Below, piece after piece: positions 26,815 through 36,075 of a stretch of DNA of 64,000 nucleotides. Within the stretch, counting starts at the first letter, position 1; every line of letters starts with the position of its first letter. Made by a program: the position numbers and the translations under genes. The DNA is from Leeuwenhoekiella sp. (GTDB taxonomy: Bacteria > Bacteroidota > Bacteroidia > Flavobacteriales > Flavobacteriaceae). The notes beneath the pieces are model-generated. The model was not told the origin of the DNA and searched no databases. It saw nothing but the letters and a program-made list of their open reading frames with translations. The stretch spans positions 62,001 to 126,000 of the forward strand of contig PAPI01000004.1 in assembly GCA_002708845.1 (NCBI GenBank), in the 5' to 3' direction.

Positions 26815-27816
26815 TTAAGATAAATCTTCAGTACTATCTGAATCTGTATAACCAGATTGCGGTCTGGGTTTTTTAGTCTTTTTAGTTTTGGCCGCTATTC
26901 CCAGTTCTGCATTACGCTTTTTCATTTCTTCACCAATCTGGTTTGAAGCCACAAAGCTGGCAATCATGTTATTAAGCATATCGCTTCCGGCCTGAGGTGA
27001 ATTAGGAAGTAAAATTAGATTACTATTTGTTTCTTCTCCAATTGATTGTAATGTATCGTAGTGTTGGGTTACCACAATCAAAGCCGAAGCTTCTTGTGAA
27101 TTGATTCCAACATTATTTAAAACTTCTACAGACTCCTCCAGACCGCGAGCAATCTCTCTACGCTGGTCTGCTATACCCTGACCCTGTAAACGCTTGCTTT
27201 CGGCCTCTGCACGAGCTTTAGCAACGATTTTGATACGTTCTGCTTCTGCCTCATACTCAGCTGCTACTTTTTCGCGTTCAGAAGCGTTGATTCGGTTCAT
27301 AGCAATTTTTACCTGCTGGTCAGGATCTATATCGGTCACGAGTGTTTTAATAATATCATAACCATAGTCCGTCATAGCCTGATTTAATTCACTTTTTACA
27401 GCAATGGCAATATCATCTTTACGCACAAATACATCATCCAGTTTCATCTTTGGCACTTCAGAACGTACCACGTCAAACACATATGAGGTAATTTGGTTTT
27501 GGGGATCTTCAAGCTTGTAAAACGCGTCATACACATTCGATTTAACCACTTGAAACTGAACAGAAATCTTCAATCGTACAAATACGTCATCTTTGGTCTT
27601 AGTCTCTACAATTACATCCAGCTGCTGAATACGTAGATTTACCCGACCTGCAATTTTATCAATTAGCGGGATTTTGAATTGAAGTCCCGAATTGCGAATA
27701 CTGGTAAACTTTCCAAAGCGCTCAATAATGGCAGCCGTCTGCTGCTTAACCATAAAAAAGCTTGAAATGATAATTAAAAGGCCTATAAATAAGATGACCG
27801 GTAGAAAATAAGACAT
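26815..27816 (-). CDS. SPFH/band 7 (stomatin-like) membrane protein
   Basis: A protein of about 333 residues. The start at 27816 (MSYFLPVILFIGLL) gives one N-terminal transmembrane helix; an upstream in-frame ATG would add 16 unlikely residues. The SPFH domain follows (QQTAAIIERFGKF, GLQFKIPLIDKIAGRVNLRI, LRIQQLDVIVETKTKDDVFV), then a coiled-coil (RINASEREKVAAEYEAEAER) and a flotillin/stomatin-like tail. Such proteins form large oligomeric membrane microdomain scaffolds and often regulate proteases. No NfeD gene is adjacent. Confidence 0.92.
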   Translation of the reverse strand: MSYFLPVILFIGLLIIISSFFMVKQQTAAIIERFGKFTSIRNSGLQFKIPLIDKIAGRVNLRIQQLDVIVETKTKDDVFVRLKISVQFQVVKSNVYDAFYKLEDPQNQITSYVFDVVRSEVPKMKLDDVFVRKDDIAIAVKSELNQAMTDYGYDIIKTLVTDIDPDQQVKIAMNRINASEREKVAAEYEAEAERIKIVAKARAEAESKRLQGQGIADQRREIARGLEESVEVLNNVGINSQEASALIVVTQHYDTLQSIGEETNSNLILLPNSPQAGSDMLNNMIASFVASNQIGEEMKKRNAELGIAAKTKKTKKPRPQSGYTDSDSTEDLS

Positions 27817-27907
27817 AGGATTACTTTTTTGAATTACTAAGATTATTGAAGGCGTACTTATCAAAAATACAATAGATTTGTCTCATTTTTGATAAATTCG
27901 TAACACC

Positions 27908-28555
27908 TTGAGGCTACTATTTTTTATAAGCGTTATCCTGTTGAGTATTTCTGCAAATGCTCAGCGATCAACCAAAATTTATAACCGCATAGGTATTCAG
28001 GGGGTTTATACCTTAACCACTTTGCATACCAACAACTTGAATACTATTCAGTCTGATGGTTTTCAGGCAGGTTTATCTACGCGCGGTGCTTTTTACAACA
28101 ATTTTGATTTGATCTACGGTATTGACTTTTTGCAAACCGGCGTGGAGATTCAGGGTAGGGAAGAGGTTATTCCATACACACTAAGTGGAGTTCAGGTAAA
28201 ACTATTAGCCAGTTATCTGATCGCGGGAGAAAATTTAAGTTTAGAATTTGGCCCGATTCTGCAGGTCAATGGAGGTTTAAAGCTTGATGACCAAAATCAG
28301 GAAAATCAAATTCTAGAGGGTTACACCTTACTTAATGCAGGAGATCTGGAAGAAATAAGCAGGGTAAATGGTATGTTGACAGCTGGTATAACCGGTGGAT
28401 TGGAGTGGCTACGCTTGACTGCAGCTTATCAATATAATTTTACCAATATTTTAAATAAATTCAATTCAGAAGATTTGAATCTAAAAGATCCTGCAGCAAC
28501 AAATTTCAAGGGAAATCTTGGGCTTATCACCGCAGGAATTGTGATCTATCTATAA
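27908..28555 (+). CDS. Outer-membrane beta-barrel protein (PorT-like)
   Basis: A 215-residue exported protein starting at a TTG codon, chosen because it is the only start that gives the complete signal peptide MRLLFFISVILLSISANAQ. The mature part alternates short hydrophobic/aromatic strands (RIGIQGVYTLTTLH, FQAGLSTRGAFYNNFDLIYG, GVQVKLLASYLI, LSLEFGPILQVNGG) and ends in a strand (LGLITAGIVIYL), as expected of an 8-stranded outer-membrane barrel. Role unknown. The 3' end overlaps the convergent gltX by 6 bases. Confidence 0.75.
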   Translation: MRLLFFISVILLSISANAQRSTKIYNRIGIQGVYTLTTLHTNNLNTIQSDGFQAGLSTRGAFYNNFDLIYGIDFLQTGVEIQGREEVIPYTLSGVQVKLLASYLIAGENLSLEFGPILQVNGGLKLDDQNQENQILEGYTLLNAGDLEEISRVNGMLTAGITGGLEWLRLTAAYQYNFTNILNKFNSEDLNLKDPAATNFKGNLGLITAGIVIYL

Positions 28556-30070
28556 ATTTTCAATAGCAAAGCGAATACGCTCCAGAGTTTTGGCTTTGCC
28601 AATCGTAGCTGCAATTTCAAAAACATCAGGTCCTGACATAGAGCCAACCAGACTTAAACGTAGCGGTTGCATTACCTTTCCGAAGCCCAGATTTTCAGAA
28701 GTAATCCATCCTTTTACCTGAGTAGAGAGGTTTTCGGCATTAAAATCTTCGGTGTCATTTACAATTTTAGATAAATGAATCATAATATCACCGGTATCTT
28801 CTTTCCAGGCTTTTTTCGCAGCCTTCTCATCGTATTCTTTTGGTCTTTCAAAAAAGAAATGACCCTGCTCCCATAAATCTTCAATAAAAACAGCACGCTC
28901 TTTAACCATAGCAATTACTTTTTGAACGTATGCATCATCATAATCCAGGTGCTTTTCTTTTAAAATCTCCTGAAAAGGTTGTACCAATGCAGCTTCTGAT
29001 GTTAAGTGTAAATGTTGTTGTTGAAACCATTTTGTTTTTTCAGGATCAAACTTTGCTCCAGATTTATGTACACGCTCCAGTTCAAAATCGGCTACAAGCT
29101 CTTCAAGTGCGTAAATTTCTTTTTCGGTACCTGGATTCCATCCTAAAAATGCGAGCATATTAACCACAGCTTCCGGCAGGTAACCATCTTCTCGATATCC
29201 CGCAGAAATTTCCCCGGTTTTAGGATCTTTCCACTCTAATGGAAATACCGGAAATCCCATTTTATCTCCGTCCCGTTTGCTCAGTTTCCCTTTCCCTACC
29301 GGTTTCATGATAAGCGGTAAGTGTGCAAATTGAGGGGCTTCCCAGCCAAAAGCACGATACAACATGACGTGTAAAGCCAGTGAAGGGAGCCACTCTTCAC
29401 CGCGTATAACGTGTGTGATTTCCATCAAATGATCGTCAACGATATTTGCCAAATGGTAAGTGGGCATACCGTCTGACTTAAACAAAACCTTATCGTCTAA
29501 AAGACTGGTGTCAACCTCTACCGTGCCCCGAATAAGATCTTCAAGTTCTAGCAATTCACTTTGAGGAGATTTGAAACGAATTACGTAATCTTCCCCGGCA
29601 TCAATACGTTTTCGGGTTTCTTCCGCAGAAAGATTGAGTGAATTATCGAGTTTATTGCGATTATGCCAGTTGTAGATGAAGGTTTTCCCTTTTTCTTCGT
29701 GGTCTTTGCGATGCGCATCAAGAGCTTCGGCAGTGTCAAATGCATAATAGGCATCACCGGATGCAATGAGTTTTTCGGCGAAAGCAAAATACTTGTCCTT
29801 GCGCTCGCTTTGACGGTAAGGGCCATAGCCTTTTTCTTTGCCCGGACCTTCGTCAAAAGGAATACCACACCAGTTAAGGGCTTCAATAATATAGTCTTCA
29901 GCGCCTGCAACATACCTGTTTTGGTCTGTATCTTCTATACGTAAGATAAAAGAACCCTTATGCTTTTTTGCAAAGAGGTAGTTGTATAAAGCGGTGCGTA
30001 CACCACCTATGTGTAAGGGACCGGTAGGACTGGGTGCAAAGCGCACTCTTACGTTTTGATGCATAGTCAA
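28550..30070 (-). CDS. gltX: Glutamyl-tRNA synthetase
   Basis: A 506-residue class I synthetase. HIGH-type motif HIGG at residues 20-23 (PSPTGPLHIGGVRTALYNYL) and KMSKS-type KLSKRDG; RIEDTDQNR is the glutamate-binding block. The C-terminal helical anticodon-binding domain is full length. Since a separate GlnRS is encoded 3 kb upstream, this enzyme is expected to be discriminating for tRNA-Glu. Monocistronic on the minus strand; the gap 30071-30255 to DUF4175 shows no gene. Confidence 0.97.
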   Translation of the reverse strand: MTMHQNVRVRFAPSPTGPLHIGGVRTALYNYLFAKKHKGSFILRIEDTDQNRYVAGAEDYIIEALNWCGIPFDEGPGKEKGYGPYRQSERKDKYFAFAEKLIASGDAYYAFDTAEALDAHRKDHEEKGKTFIYNWHNRNKLDNSLNLSAEETRKRIDAGEDYVIRFKSPQSELLELEDLIRGTVEVDTSLLDDKVLFKSDGMPTYHLANIVDDHLMEITHVIRGEEWLPSLALHVMLYRAFGWEAPQFAHLPLIMKPVGKGKLSKRDGDKMGFPVFPLEWKDPKTGEISAGYREDGYLPEAVVNMLAFLGWNPGTEKEIYALEELVADFELERVHKSGAKFDPEKTKWFQQQHLHLTSEAALVQPFQEILKEKHLDYDDAYVQKVIAMVKERAVFIEDLWEQGHFFFERPKEYDEKAAKKAWKEDTGDIMIHLSKIVNDTEDFNAENLSTQVKGWITSENLGFGKVMQPLRLSLVGSMSGPDVFEIAATIGKAKTLERIRFAIENL

Positions 30071-30255
30071 ATTTTAGAGCGCAAAGGTACTCAATATACT
30101 AAACTATAAAACATACCTTATGTGGGCTTTTAGATAGGGTTTCGGTTCTATTTGGCAATTAGCGCTGTGATCTGCCTTAAGTTGTGTATTTTATGAGTAT
30201 TGGCTATACTAGAAAATCGTAGTTTTAGTTATTGAATGTATGAGAGCTTAACAAG

Positions 30256-33200
30256 ATGGCGTTAGAGGAAAAATTAGAAGCATTTATCAGTAAGTATTAT
30301 AAGAACGAACTTCTCAAGGGAATTTTGTTTTTTCTTGCGATTGGACTAACCTATGTGCTTCTTGTATTGATAATTGAGTATTTTTTCTGGCTTAATAAAT
30401 TAGGACGGGGATTGCTTTTTTGGTCTTTTGTAGGATTAGAATTGGTCTTACTGATTCGGTTTATTTTCATTCCACTTTTTCGATTGTTTAGACTTTCAAA
30501 GGGAATTGATTACAACAAGGCGTCAGTACTTATAGGAAATCATTTTCCTGAGGTTCGTGATAAGTTGATTAATACGCTTCAACTAAAAGCCAGCAGTTCC
30601 CAATCTGATTTACTTGCGGCAAGCATTGCGCAAAAGAGTAAAGAATTAGAACCGATTCCGTTTTCATTAGCTGTAGATTATAAATCGAATGCCAGATACA
30701 TCAAGTATGCTCTGATTCCCGTATTGATTTTTGCAGCGTTCAGTTTTAGTAAAGGCACTTCTTTTTTCAGCGAAAGCGCTGAGCGGGTTTGGGACTATAA
30801 AGGGGAATATGTTCCTCCGGCACCTTTTAACTTTGAATTGATCAATCCTGAAGATAGGGCAGTGGAAGGCCAGGTTTTTGAGATAGCAACTCAGGTTTCA
30901 GGTAATCAATTGCCTGAAGAAGTACAAATTGAACTAAACGGTCAGGAGTTTTTTATGAAAAGTCGTGGGGCCGGTCGTTTTGTATTTACAGTAGATCAGG
31001 TTCAGGGAGATTTGAATTTCCAATTTAAAGGAAATGGTGTAACCTCTAGAAGTTATGAGGTACCCCTGGTGCAAACCCCGGTGTTAACCGGTTTTGATGC
31101 TCAACTCTCTTATCCTGCCTATTTGCGTAAGCCAGACGAAACTATTTCAAATACCGGTTCGTTCACAGTTCCAGAAGGAACCCGCGTTACCTGGAAACTT
31201 ACTGCTCGCAACGCCACTGTTTTAGAATTCATATCAGATACCGTCATTTCATTTAATCGGGATGGCAGTGATTTTACTTTAGAACGTCAGTTTTTCAGAC
31301 CGGCTGATTATGCAATTGCTACTAGTAATTCGACGTTAAAACGGTACGAAGAGCTTAACTATCACATCGATGTTGTACGCGATGCATATCCTGAATTGAA
31401 TTTAGAACGTAAGGCAGACACTACTGGTTCAGAACAAATTTATTTTAAAGGATCAGTAAGTGATGATCACGGTTTGCGAAGCCTAAAATTGGTGTATTAC
31501 ATTGAAAATCAGTATAGTGAAAAGAATTATTTAGATATTCCTGTTTCTGAGAGTAATATAGATCAGTTTTATGCTGCTTTTCCCGGCAAGCTGAATCTGG
31601 AACAGGGTAAGGCGTATACATATTTTTTTGAAGTACGCGATAATGACGCTCTTAATGGCTTTAAAGCTACGCGTTCGGCTTCCGAGACTTATAATGTACT
31701 TACAGATGATCGCGCCTTAGATAAACAATTGGAAATACAGGAAAAGACACTCAAAGACCTGGATAAGTCGGTCTCAAAAATGCAGGAACGACAGGAAAAG
31801 CTTCAGGACTTGCAAAATTTACAGAAAGAAAAAATTAAGTTGGATTTTAACGACCGAAAGAAGTTGCAATCCTTTTTTGAGCGTCAAAAGGCCCAAGAAG
31901 AGTTGATGAAAAATTATTCCGAAACGCTGAAGAAAAGCTTAGAACGTATGGAGGATCTTATGGAATCTCCATCACCAACTAACGAATTATTAAAAAAACG
32001 GTTGGAGAAGAATGAAGAGCAATTGCGCGAGCAGGAAAAGTTAATGGAAGAGATGGCAAAGCTGCAAGAATTGATGGACGATGAAGAGCTGAGTAATCGC
32101 TTGGATGAGTTGTCTAAGAATAGCAAGAATTCTTCAAGAAGTATGCAGCAGTTACTCGAATTAACCAAGCGTTTTTTCGTTCAAACTAAGGGAGAACGTT
32201 TAGGACGTGAATTGAATAATTTAGGACAAGAGCAGGCTAAGGAAGCAGCACCTAACAAGCAATCGGATATACAGAAACAAAAAGAATTAAGTGAATCTTT
32301 TAAGGATATAAATGAAGAAATTGAGGACCTACGCAAGGAGAATTCGAAGCTTCAGAAGCCCTTAGATATGCCACAATCTTCTAAAATTCAAGATATTCAA
32401 CAGGAACAAAAAGAGGCAGAAGACGCTCTAGAAAAAAACTCTGATAGTGATAACCAAAGCCAAGAATCTTCTGAAGGTCAAAGTGAAGGAAAAAAATCAC
32501 AAAAGAAAGCCGGTGAAAAAATGCAAAAGCTTGGTCAGCAAATGATGCAAAGTATGTCTTCTGGTGGTGGAGGTGGAAGCACCCAGCAGTTAGAAGAAGA
32601 TATAGAGATGTTGAGACAGATTCTAGATAATCTTATTGTGTTTTCATTTGATCAGGAAGCTCTTAAGGATGATTTTGGTAATCTCGATAATTCAAACCCC
32701 TTGTTTTCTAAATATCTTGTCAAGCAAAATACATTGCGGGAGAACTTTCAGCATATTGATGATAGCTTGTTTGTTTTGGCGTTGCGTAATCCCTTTTTAG
32801 AAGAAGATATAAATGCTGAATTAACTGAAATTAGTTATGGCTTAAATCAGGCTCTAGAACGACTTGCAGAGAATGAAATTTCTAAAGGTCTTGCCAGCCA
32901 GCAATATGTTTTTAAAGGAGCTAATACCCTTGCAGACATGCTTTCTGATATTTTAGATAATATGCAAGGCCAATTGTCCATGTCTATGGGTAGCGGAAGC
33001 AGTGGGGCACCGATGCCTTCCCCGGGCAGTGGTGGTGATAAGCAATTGAGTGATATAATTATGTCTCAGGAGGAGCTGGCCAAGAAATTAGGAGAAGGAA
33101 AAGATAGTGGAGATACAAAGGGAAATAAACCAGGCGATAATAAAGAGGGTGACGGTAAAAACTCGGGAGAGGGTGAAGGATCACAAGGAGATAATGGTAC

Positions 33201-33657
33201 TCCAAAGGAAGGTTCCAATGAAGAAGCCGGCGGTAAGGCTGGCGAAGCCGAGTTAGCCAGGCAGTATGAGATTTATAAGCAACAGGAAGATTTACGTAAC
33301 AGGTTACAGGATTTAATTCAAAACGGTGATCTTGATGAATCGGCAAGAGATTTGCTTAAACAAATGGAGGACGTGGAGGAGTCATTATTGTCTGGAAATT
33401 CAGAAAATGCCAGACGAAGAATGGAGAATTTAATACAGCAATTTTTAAAACTCGAGGATGCTGAACAGGAAAAGGAGCGAAGAACGGAGCGTGAGTCTAA
33501 TTCTAATAAAGAAAATTTTACCAATGATATCAGGAATGATTTTCCAGAGGTAAGGGATTACTTTAATACAGATGAGATTTTAAATAGGGATGAGTTACCC
33601 CTTAAATTACGTTTTAAACAGAAGGTTAAAAATTATTTTGATAAAGGAGATGATTGA
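30256..33657 (+). CDS. DUF4175 family large membrane protein
   Basis: An 1133-residue protein. Two or three transmembrane helices lie at about residues 22-42, 52-75 and 150-168; residues about 185-480 are beta-rich (PAPFNFELINPEDRAVEGQV, TPVLTGFDAQLSYPAYLRKP), and from about 490 onward the chain is overwhelmingly Glu/Lys/Gln-rich coiled coil with low-complexity linkers (GGGGGS, GEGKDSGDTKGNKPGDNKEG). This is the layout of DUF4175 proteins, conserved in Bacteroidota next to ybeY and mnmG. Function unknown; an envelope-spanning or scaffold role is a guess. The last codons overlap ybeY. Confidence 0.88.
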   Translation: MALEEKLEAFISKYYKNELLKGILFFLAIGLTYVLLVLIIEYFFWLNKLGRGLLFWSFVGLELVLLIRFIFIPLFRLFRLSKGIDYNKASVLIGNHFPEVRDKLINTLQLKASSSQSDLLAASIAQKSKELEPIPFSLAVDYKSNARYIKYALIPVLIFAAFSFSKGTSFFSESAERVWDYKGEYVPPAPFNFELINPEDRAVEGQVFEIATQVSGNQLPEEVQIELNGQEFFMKSRGAGRFVFTVDQVQGDLNFQFKGNGVTSRSYEVPLVQTPVLTGFDAQLSYPAYLRKPDETISNTGSFTVPEGTRVTWKLTARNATVLEFISDTVISFNRDGSDFTLERQFFRPADYAIATSNSTLKRYEELNYHIDVVRDAYPELNLERKADTTGSEQIYFKGSVSDDHGLRSLKLVYYIENQYSEKNYLDIPVSESNIDQFYAAFPGKLNLEQGKAYTYFFEVRDNDALNGFKATRSASETYNVLTDDRALDKQLEIQEKTLKDLDKSVSKMQERQEKLQDLQNLQKEKIKLDFNDRKKLQSFFERQKAQEELMKNYSETLKKSLERMEDLMESPSPTNELLKKRLEKNEEQLREQEKLMEEMAKLQELMDDEELSNRLDELSKNSKNSSRSMQQLLELTKRFFVQTKGERLGRELNNLGQEQAKEAAPNKQSDIQKQKELSESFKDINEEIEDLRKENSKLQKPLDMPQSSKIQDIQQEQKEAEDALEKNSDSDNQSQESSEGQSEGKKSQKKAGEKMQKLGQQMMQSMSSGGGGGSTQQLEEDIEMLRQILDNLIVFSFDQEALKDDFGNLDNSNPLFSKYLVKQNTLRENFQHIDDSLFVLALRNPFLEEDINAELTEISYGLNQALERLAENEISKGLASQQYVFKGANTLADMLSDILDNMQGQLSMSMGSGSSGAPMPSPGSGGDKQLSDIIMSQEELAKKLGEGKDSGDTKGNKPGDNKEGDGKNSGEGEGSQGDNGTPKEGSNEEAGGKAGEAELARQYEIYKQQEDLRNRLQDLIQNGDLDESARDLLKQMEDVEESLLSGNSENARRRMENLIQQFLKLEDAEQEKERRTERESNSNKENFTNDIRNDFPEVRDYFNTDEILNRDELPLKLRFKQKVKNYFDKGDD

Positions 33658-34069
33658 GTTTAATAGTCAGAACGATTTTAGTTTACAGGAAGAGGATCGT
33701 ATTAAGTTGTGGTTAGAGCGTATTGCGCAAAAAGAAAGTTTTCAAATAGATGAACTGGGATATGTGTTTTGCTCGGATGAGTATTTATTAGAAATCAATA
33801 AACAATACCTGGACCATGACACGTATACAGATATTGTGACTTTTGATTACAGTGATAATGGTGTTCTTAATGGTGAGCTCTATATCAGTACAGAGCGTGT
33901 TGAGGATAATTCTAAAGATTTTAATGTAAGTTTTGATACCGAACTTCGACGAGTTATAGCCCACGGTTTACTCCATATGTGTGGTTATGGTGATAAATCT
34001 GTAGATGAAATTTCTGTAATGCGGTCAAAGGAGGAAGAATGTTTAAAATTGTGGGAGGAGGGTTCTTAG
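33650..34069 (+). CDS. ybeY: Endoribonuclease YbeY (rRNA maturation factor)
   Basis: A 139-residue metalloprotein that matures the 3' end of 16S rRNA. The zinc motif HGLLHMCGYGDKS (family HGxLHLxGYDH) is present, with the terminal His of H-x3-H-x5-H replaced by Lys-Ser context (GYGDKS), a point to check. YISTERVEDN and HDTYTDIVTFDY are further family blocks. The ATG at 33650 lies inside the DUF4175 gene, overlapping its stop by 8 bases and preceded by AAAGGAG, an unusually good ribosome-binding site; longer in-frame extensions are unlikely. Confidence 0.92.
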   Translation: MIEFNSQNDFSLQEEDRIKLWLERIAQKESFQIDELGYVFCSDEYLLEINKQYLDHDTYTDIVTFDYSDNGVLNGELYISTERVEDNSKDFNVSFDTELRRVIAHGLLHMCGYGDKSVDEISVMRSKEEECLKLWEEGS

Positions 34070-34089
34070 TGCGTTGGTTTTTATTTGAT

Positions 34090-34097
34090 TACCTTTG
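34090..34097 (+). promoter_or_regulatory. Candidate -7 promoter element for mnmG
   Basis: TACCTTTG matches TAnnTTTG, 43 bases before mnmG and 28 bases before the parS-like site, so a transcript would carry the parS-like sequence in its leader. Confidence 0.5.
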
Positions 34098-34124
34098 CGC
34101 CCATTTTTCAGAGTATTAATTAAA

Positions 34125-34140
34125 TGTTTCACGTGGAACA
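34125..34140. other. parS-like site immediately before mnmG
   Basis: TGTTTCACGTGGAACA differs at one position from the near-universal parS TGTTTCACGTGAAACA, the binding site of ParB in chromosome segregation. It ends directly at the mnmG ATG, where a ribosome-binding site would normally sit. Confidence 0.8.
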
Positions 34141-36018
34141 ATGAGTTTTTTTGATCAGACATATGATGTTATTGTAGTAGGAGGGGGTCACGCGGGTTGT
34201 GAAGCCGCGGCCGCAGCTGCCAATATGGGCAGCAGTACGCTGCTTGTTACGATGAACCTGCAGACTATCGCGCAGATGTCGTGCAACCCGGCAATGGGTG
34301 GTATTGCAAAAGGACAAATCGTTCGTGAAATTGACGCCATGGGTGGCTATAGTGGTATTGTTTCAGACCGTACTGCTATTCAGTTTAAAATGCTTAACAA
34401 GAGCAAAGGTCCCGCTATGTGGAGTCCACGTGTGCAAAGTGATCGAATGCGTTTTGCTGAGGAATGGCGTCTGATGCTTGAGCAAACTCCTAATCTTGAT
34501 TTTTATCAGGAAATGGTTAATGGTTTGCTTATAGAAGGGGATCGTGTTACAGGAGTACGTACTTCTCTTGGGATTGAGATTAAAGCGAAATCAGTAATTC
34601 TTACTAATGGTACTTTTCTAAACGGTTTAATTCACATTGGTGAAAAGCAATTTGGAGGAGGTAGAGCAGGGGAGCGCAGTGCAACCGGAATTACCGAGCA
34701 GTTAGTTGATTTAGGTTTTGATTCCGGTAGAATGAAGACAGGAACACCACCTCGTGTTGATGGTAGAAGTCTTGATTTTTCAAAAATGATCGAGCAACCT
34801 GGAGATGAAGATCCTCAAAAATTCAGTTATTCAGATAAGACAAAGCCGCTTTCTAAACAGCGGTCGTGTCAAATGAGTTACACGAGTCCTGAGGTTCATG
34901 AATTACTTCGTGAAGGTTTTGATCGTTCACCTATGTTTAATGGTCGAATTCAAAGTACCGGACCACGGTATTGTCCTTCTATTGAAGATAAAATAAATCG
35001 GTTTGCAGATAAAGACCGTCATCAGCTTTTTGTAGAACCTGAGGGATGGGATACTATTGAGTATTATGTAAACGGATTTTCCACTTCCCTTCCAGAAGAT
35101 GTTCAGTTTAAAGCTTTGCGCCAGGTTGCTGGTTTTGAACATGTGAAGTTTTTTAGACCCGGTTATGCGATCGAGTATGATTACTTTCCGCCGACTCAAT
35201 TAAGACATACCCTCGAGACTAAATTGGTATATGGCTTATATTTCGCAGGTCAAATTAACGGAACTACAGGTTATGAGGAAGCTGCCTCTCAAGGTTTGAT
35301 GGCGGGTATAAATGCAAGTTTGAAGGTTCAGGAGAAAGATCCTTTTATCTTAAAAAGAGATGAGGCCTATATTGGTGTTTTAGTAGATGATTTAATTACT
35401 AAAGGCACGAAAGAACCTTATCGTATGTTTACATCCAGAGCTGAATATAGAACGTTACTTCGTCAGGATAATGCGGATAGTAGACTTACGCCGCGTTCGT
35501 TTGACATCGGTTTGGCTAGAGAAGATCGTATGCGTGCTTTAGAAAAGAAAGAATCACAAGCTCAGAATTTGGTAGAATTTTTCAATACAACCAGTATTCA
35601 ACCAGAGGAAGCAAATCCTGTTTTAGAGGAAAGGGGAACTTCACCGATGAAGCAGTCTGATAAAATGGTGAAAATTTTCAGTCGGCCTCAAATAGCTCTT
35701 GATGATATGCTTCAATTTAATGATGTTAAGTCTTATGTTGAAGAACATGATTTAGATACCGAAGTTTTAGAACAGGCTGAAATCAGAATTAAATACGCGG
35801 GTTATATTGAGAAGGAAAAAGCCAATGCCGATAAACTTCAGCGATTGGAGAACATCAAGATCCCGGATAATTTTGATTACACCAAGTTGAAATCGCTTTC
35901 TTTCGAAGCACGCGAAAAACTTTCAAAAATCAGACCTACTACCATCTCTCAGGCTTCCAGAGTAAGTGGGGTTTCTCCGAGTGATATTTCGGTGATGTTA
36001 GTTTATATGGGACGCTAA
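34141..36018 (+). CDS. mnmG: tRNA uridine-5-carboxymethylaminomethyl modification enzyme MnmG (GidA)
   Basis: A 625-residue FAD-dependent enzyme that, with MnmE, builds the cmnm5 group on U34 of several tRNAs. The FAD motif VGGGHAGCEAA (from residue 12), CNPAMGGIAKGQIVREIDAM, MKTGTPPRVDGRS and the C-terminal GYIEKEKANADKL/ASRVSGVSPSDI are all present and length is standard. It is bracketed by two parS-like 16-mers, one directly at its start codon and one 7 bases after its stop. Old literature names it gidA because of its frequent location near the origin. Confidence 0.98.
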   Translation: MSFFDQTYDVIVVGGGHAGCEAAAAAANMGSSTLLVTMNLQTIAQMSCNPAMGGIAKGQIVREIDAMGGYSGIVSDRTAIQFKMLNKSKGPAMWSPRVQSDRMRFAEEWRLMLEQTPNLDFYQEMVNGLLIEGDRVTGVRTSLGIEIKAKSVILTNGTFLNGLIHIGEKQFGGGRAGERSATGITEQLVDLGFDSGRMKTGTPPRVDGRSLDFSKMIEQPGDEDPQKFSYSDKTKPLSKQRSCQMSYTSPEVHELLREGFDRSPMFNGRIQSTGPRYCPSIEDKINRFADKDRHQLFVEPEGWDTIEYYVNGFSTSLPEDVQFKALRQVAGFEHVKFFRPGYAIEYDYFPPTQLRHTLETKLVYGLYFAGQINGTTGYEEAASQGLMAGINASLKVQEKDPFILKRDEAYIGVLVDDLITKGTKEPYRMFTSRAEYRTLLRQDNADSRLTPRSFDIGLAREDRMRALEKKESQAQNLVEFFNTTSIQPEEANPVLEERGTSPMKQSDKMVKIFSRPQIALDDMLQFNDVKSYVEEHDLDTEVLEQAEIRIKYAGYIEKEKANADKLQRLENIKIPDNFDYTKLKSLSFEAREKLSKIRPTTISQASRVSGVSPSDISVMLVYMGR

Positions 36019-36024
36019 TTTTAT

Positions 36025-36040
36025 AGTTCCACGTGAAACA
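36025..36040. other. parS-like site immediately after mnmG
   Basis: AGTTCCACGTGAAACA, whose reverse complement TGTTTCACGTGGAACT matches the parS consensus at 14 of 16 positions; a second copy of the upstream site in opposite orientation of its asymmetric half. Confidence 0.7.
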
Positions 36041-36075
36041 CTTTGCATTTTAATCTTCTTTAGACGTAAATAATT

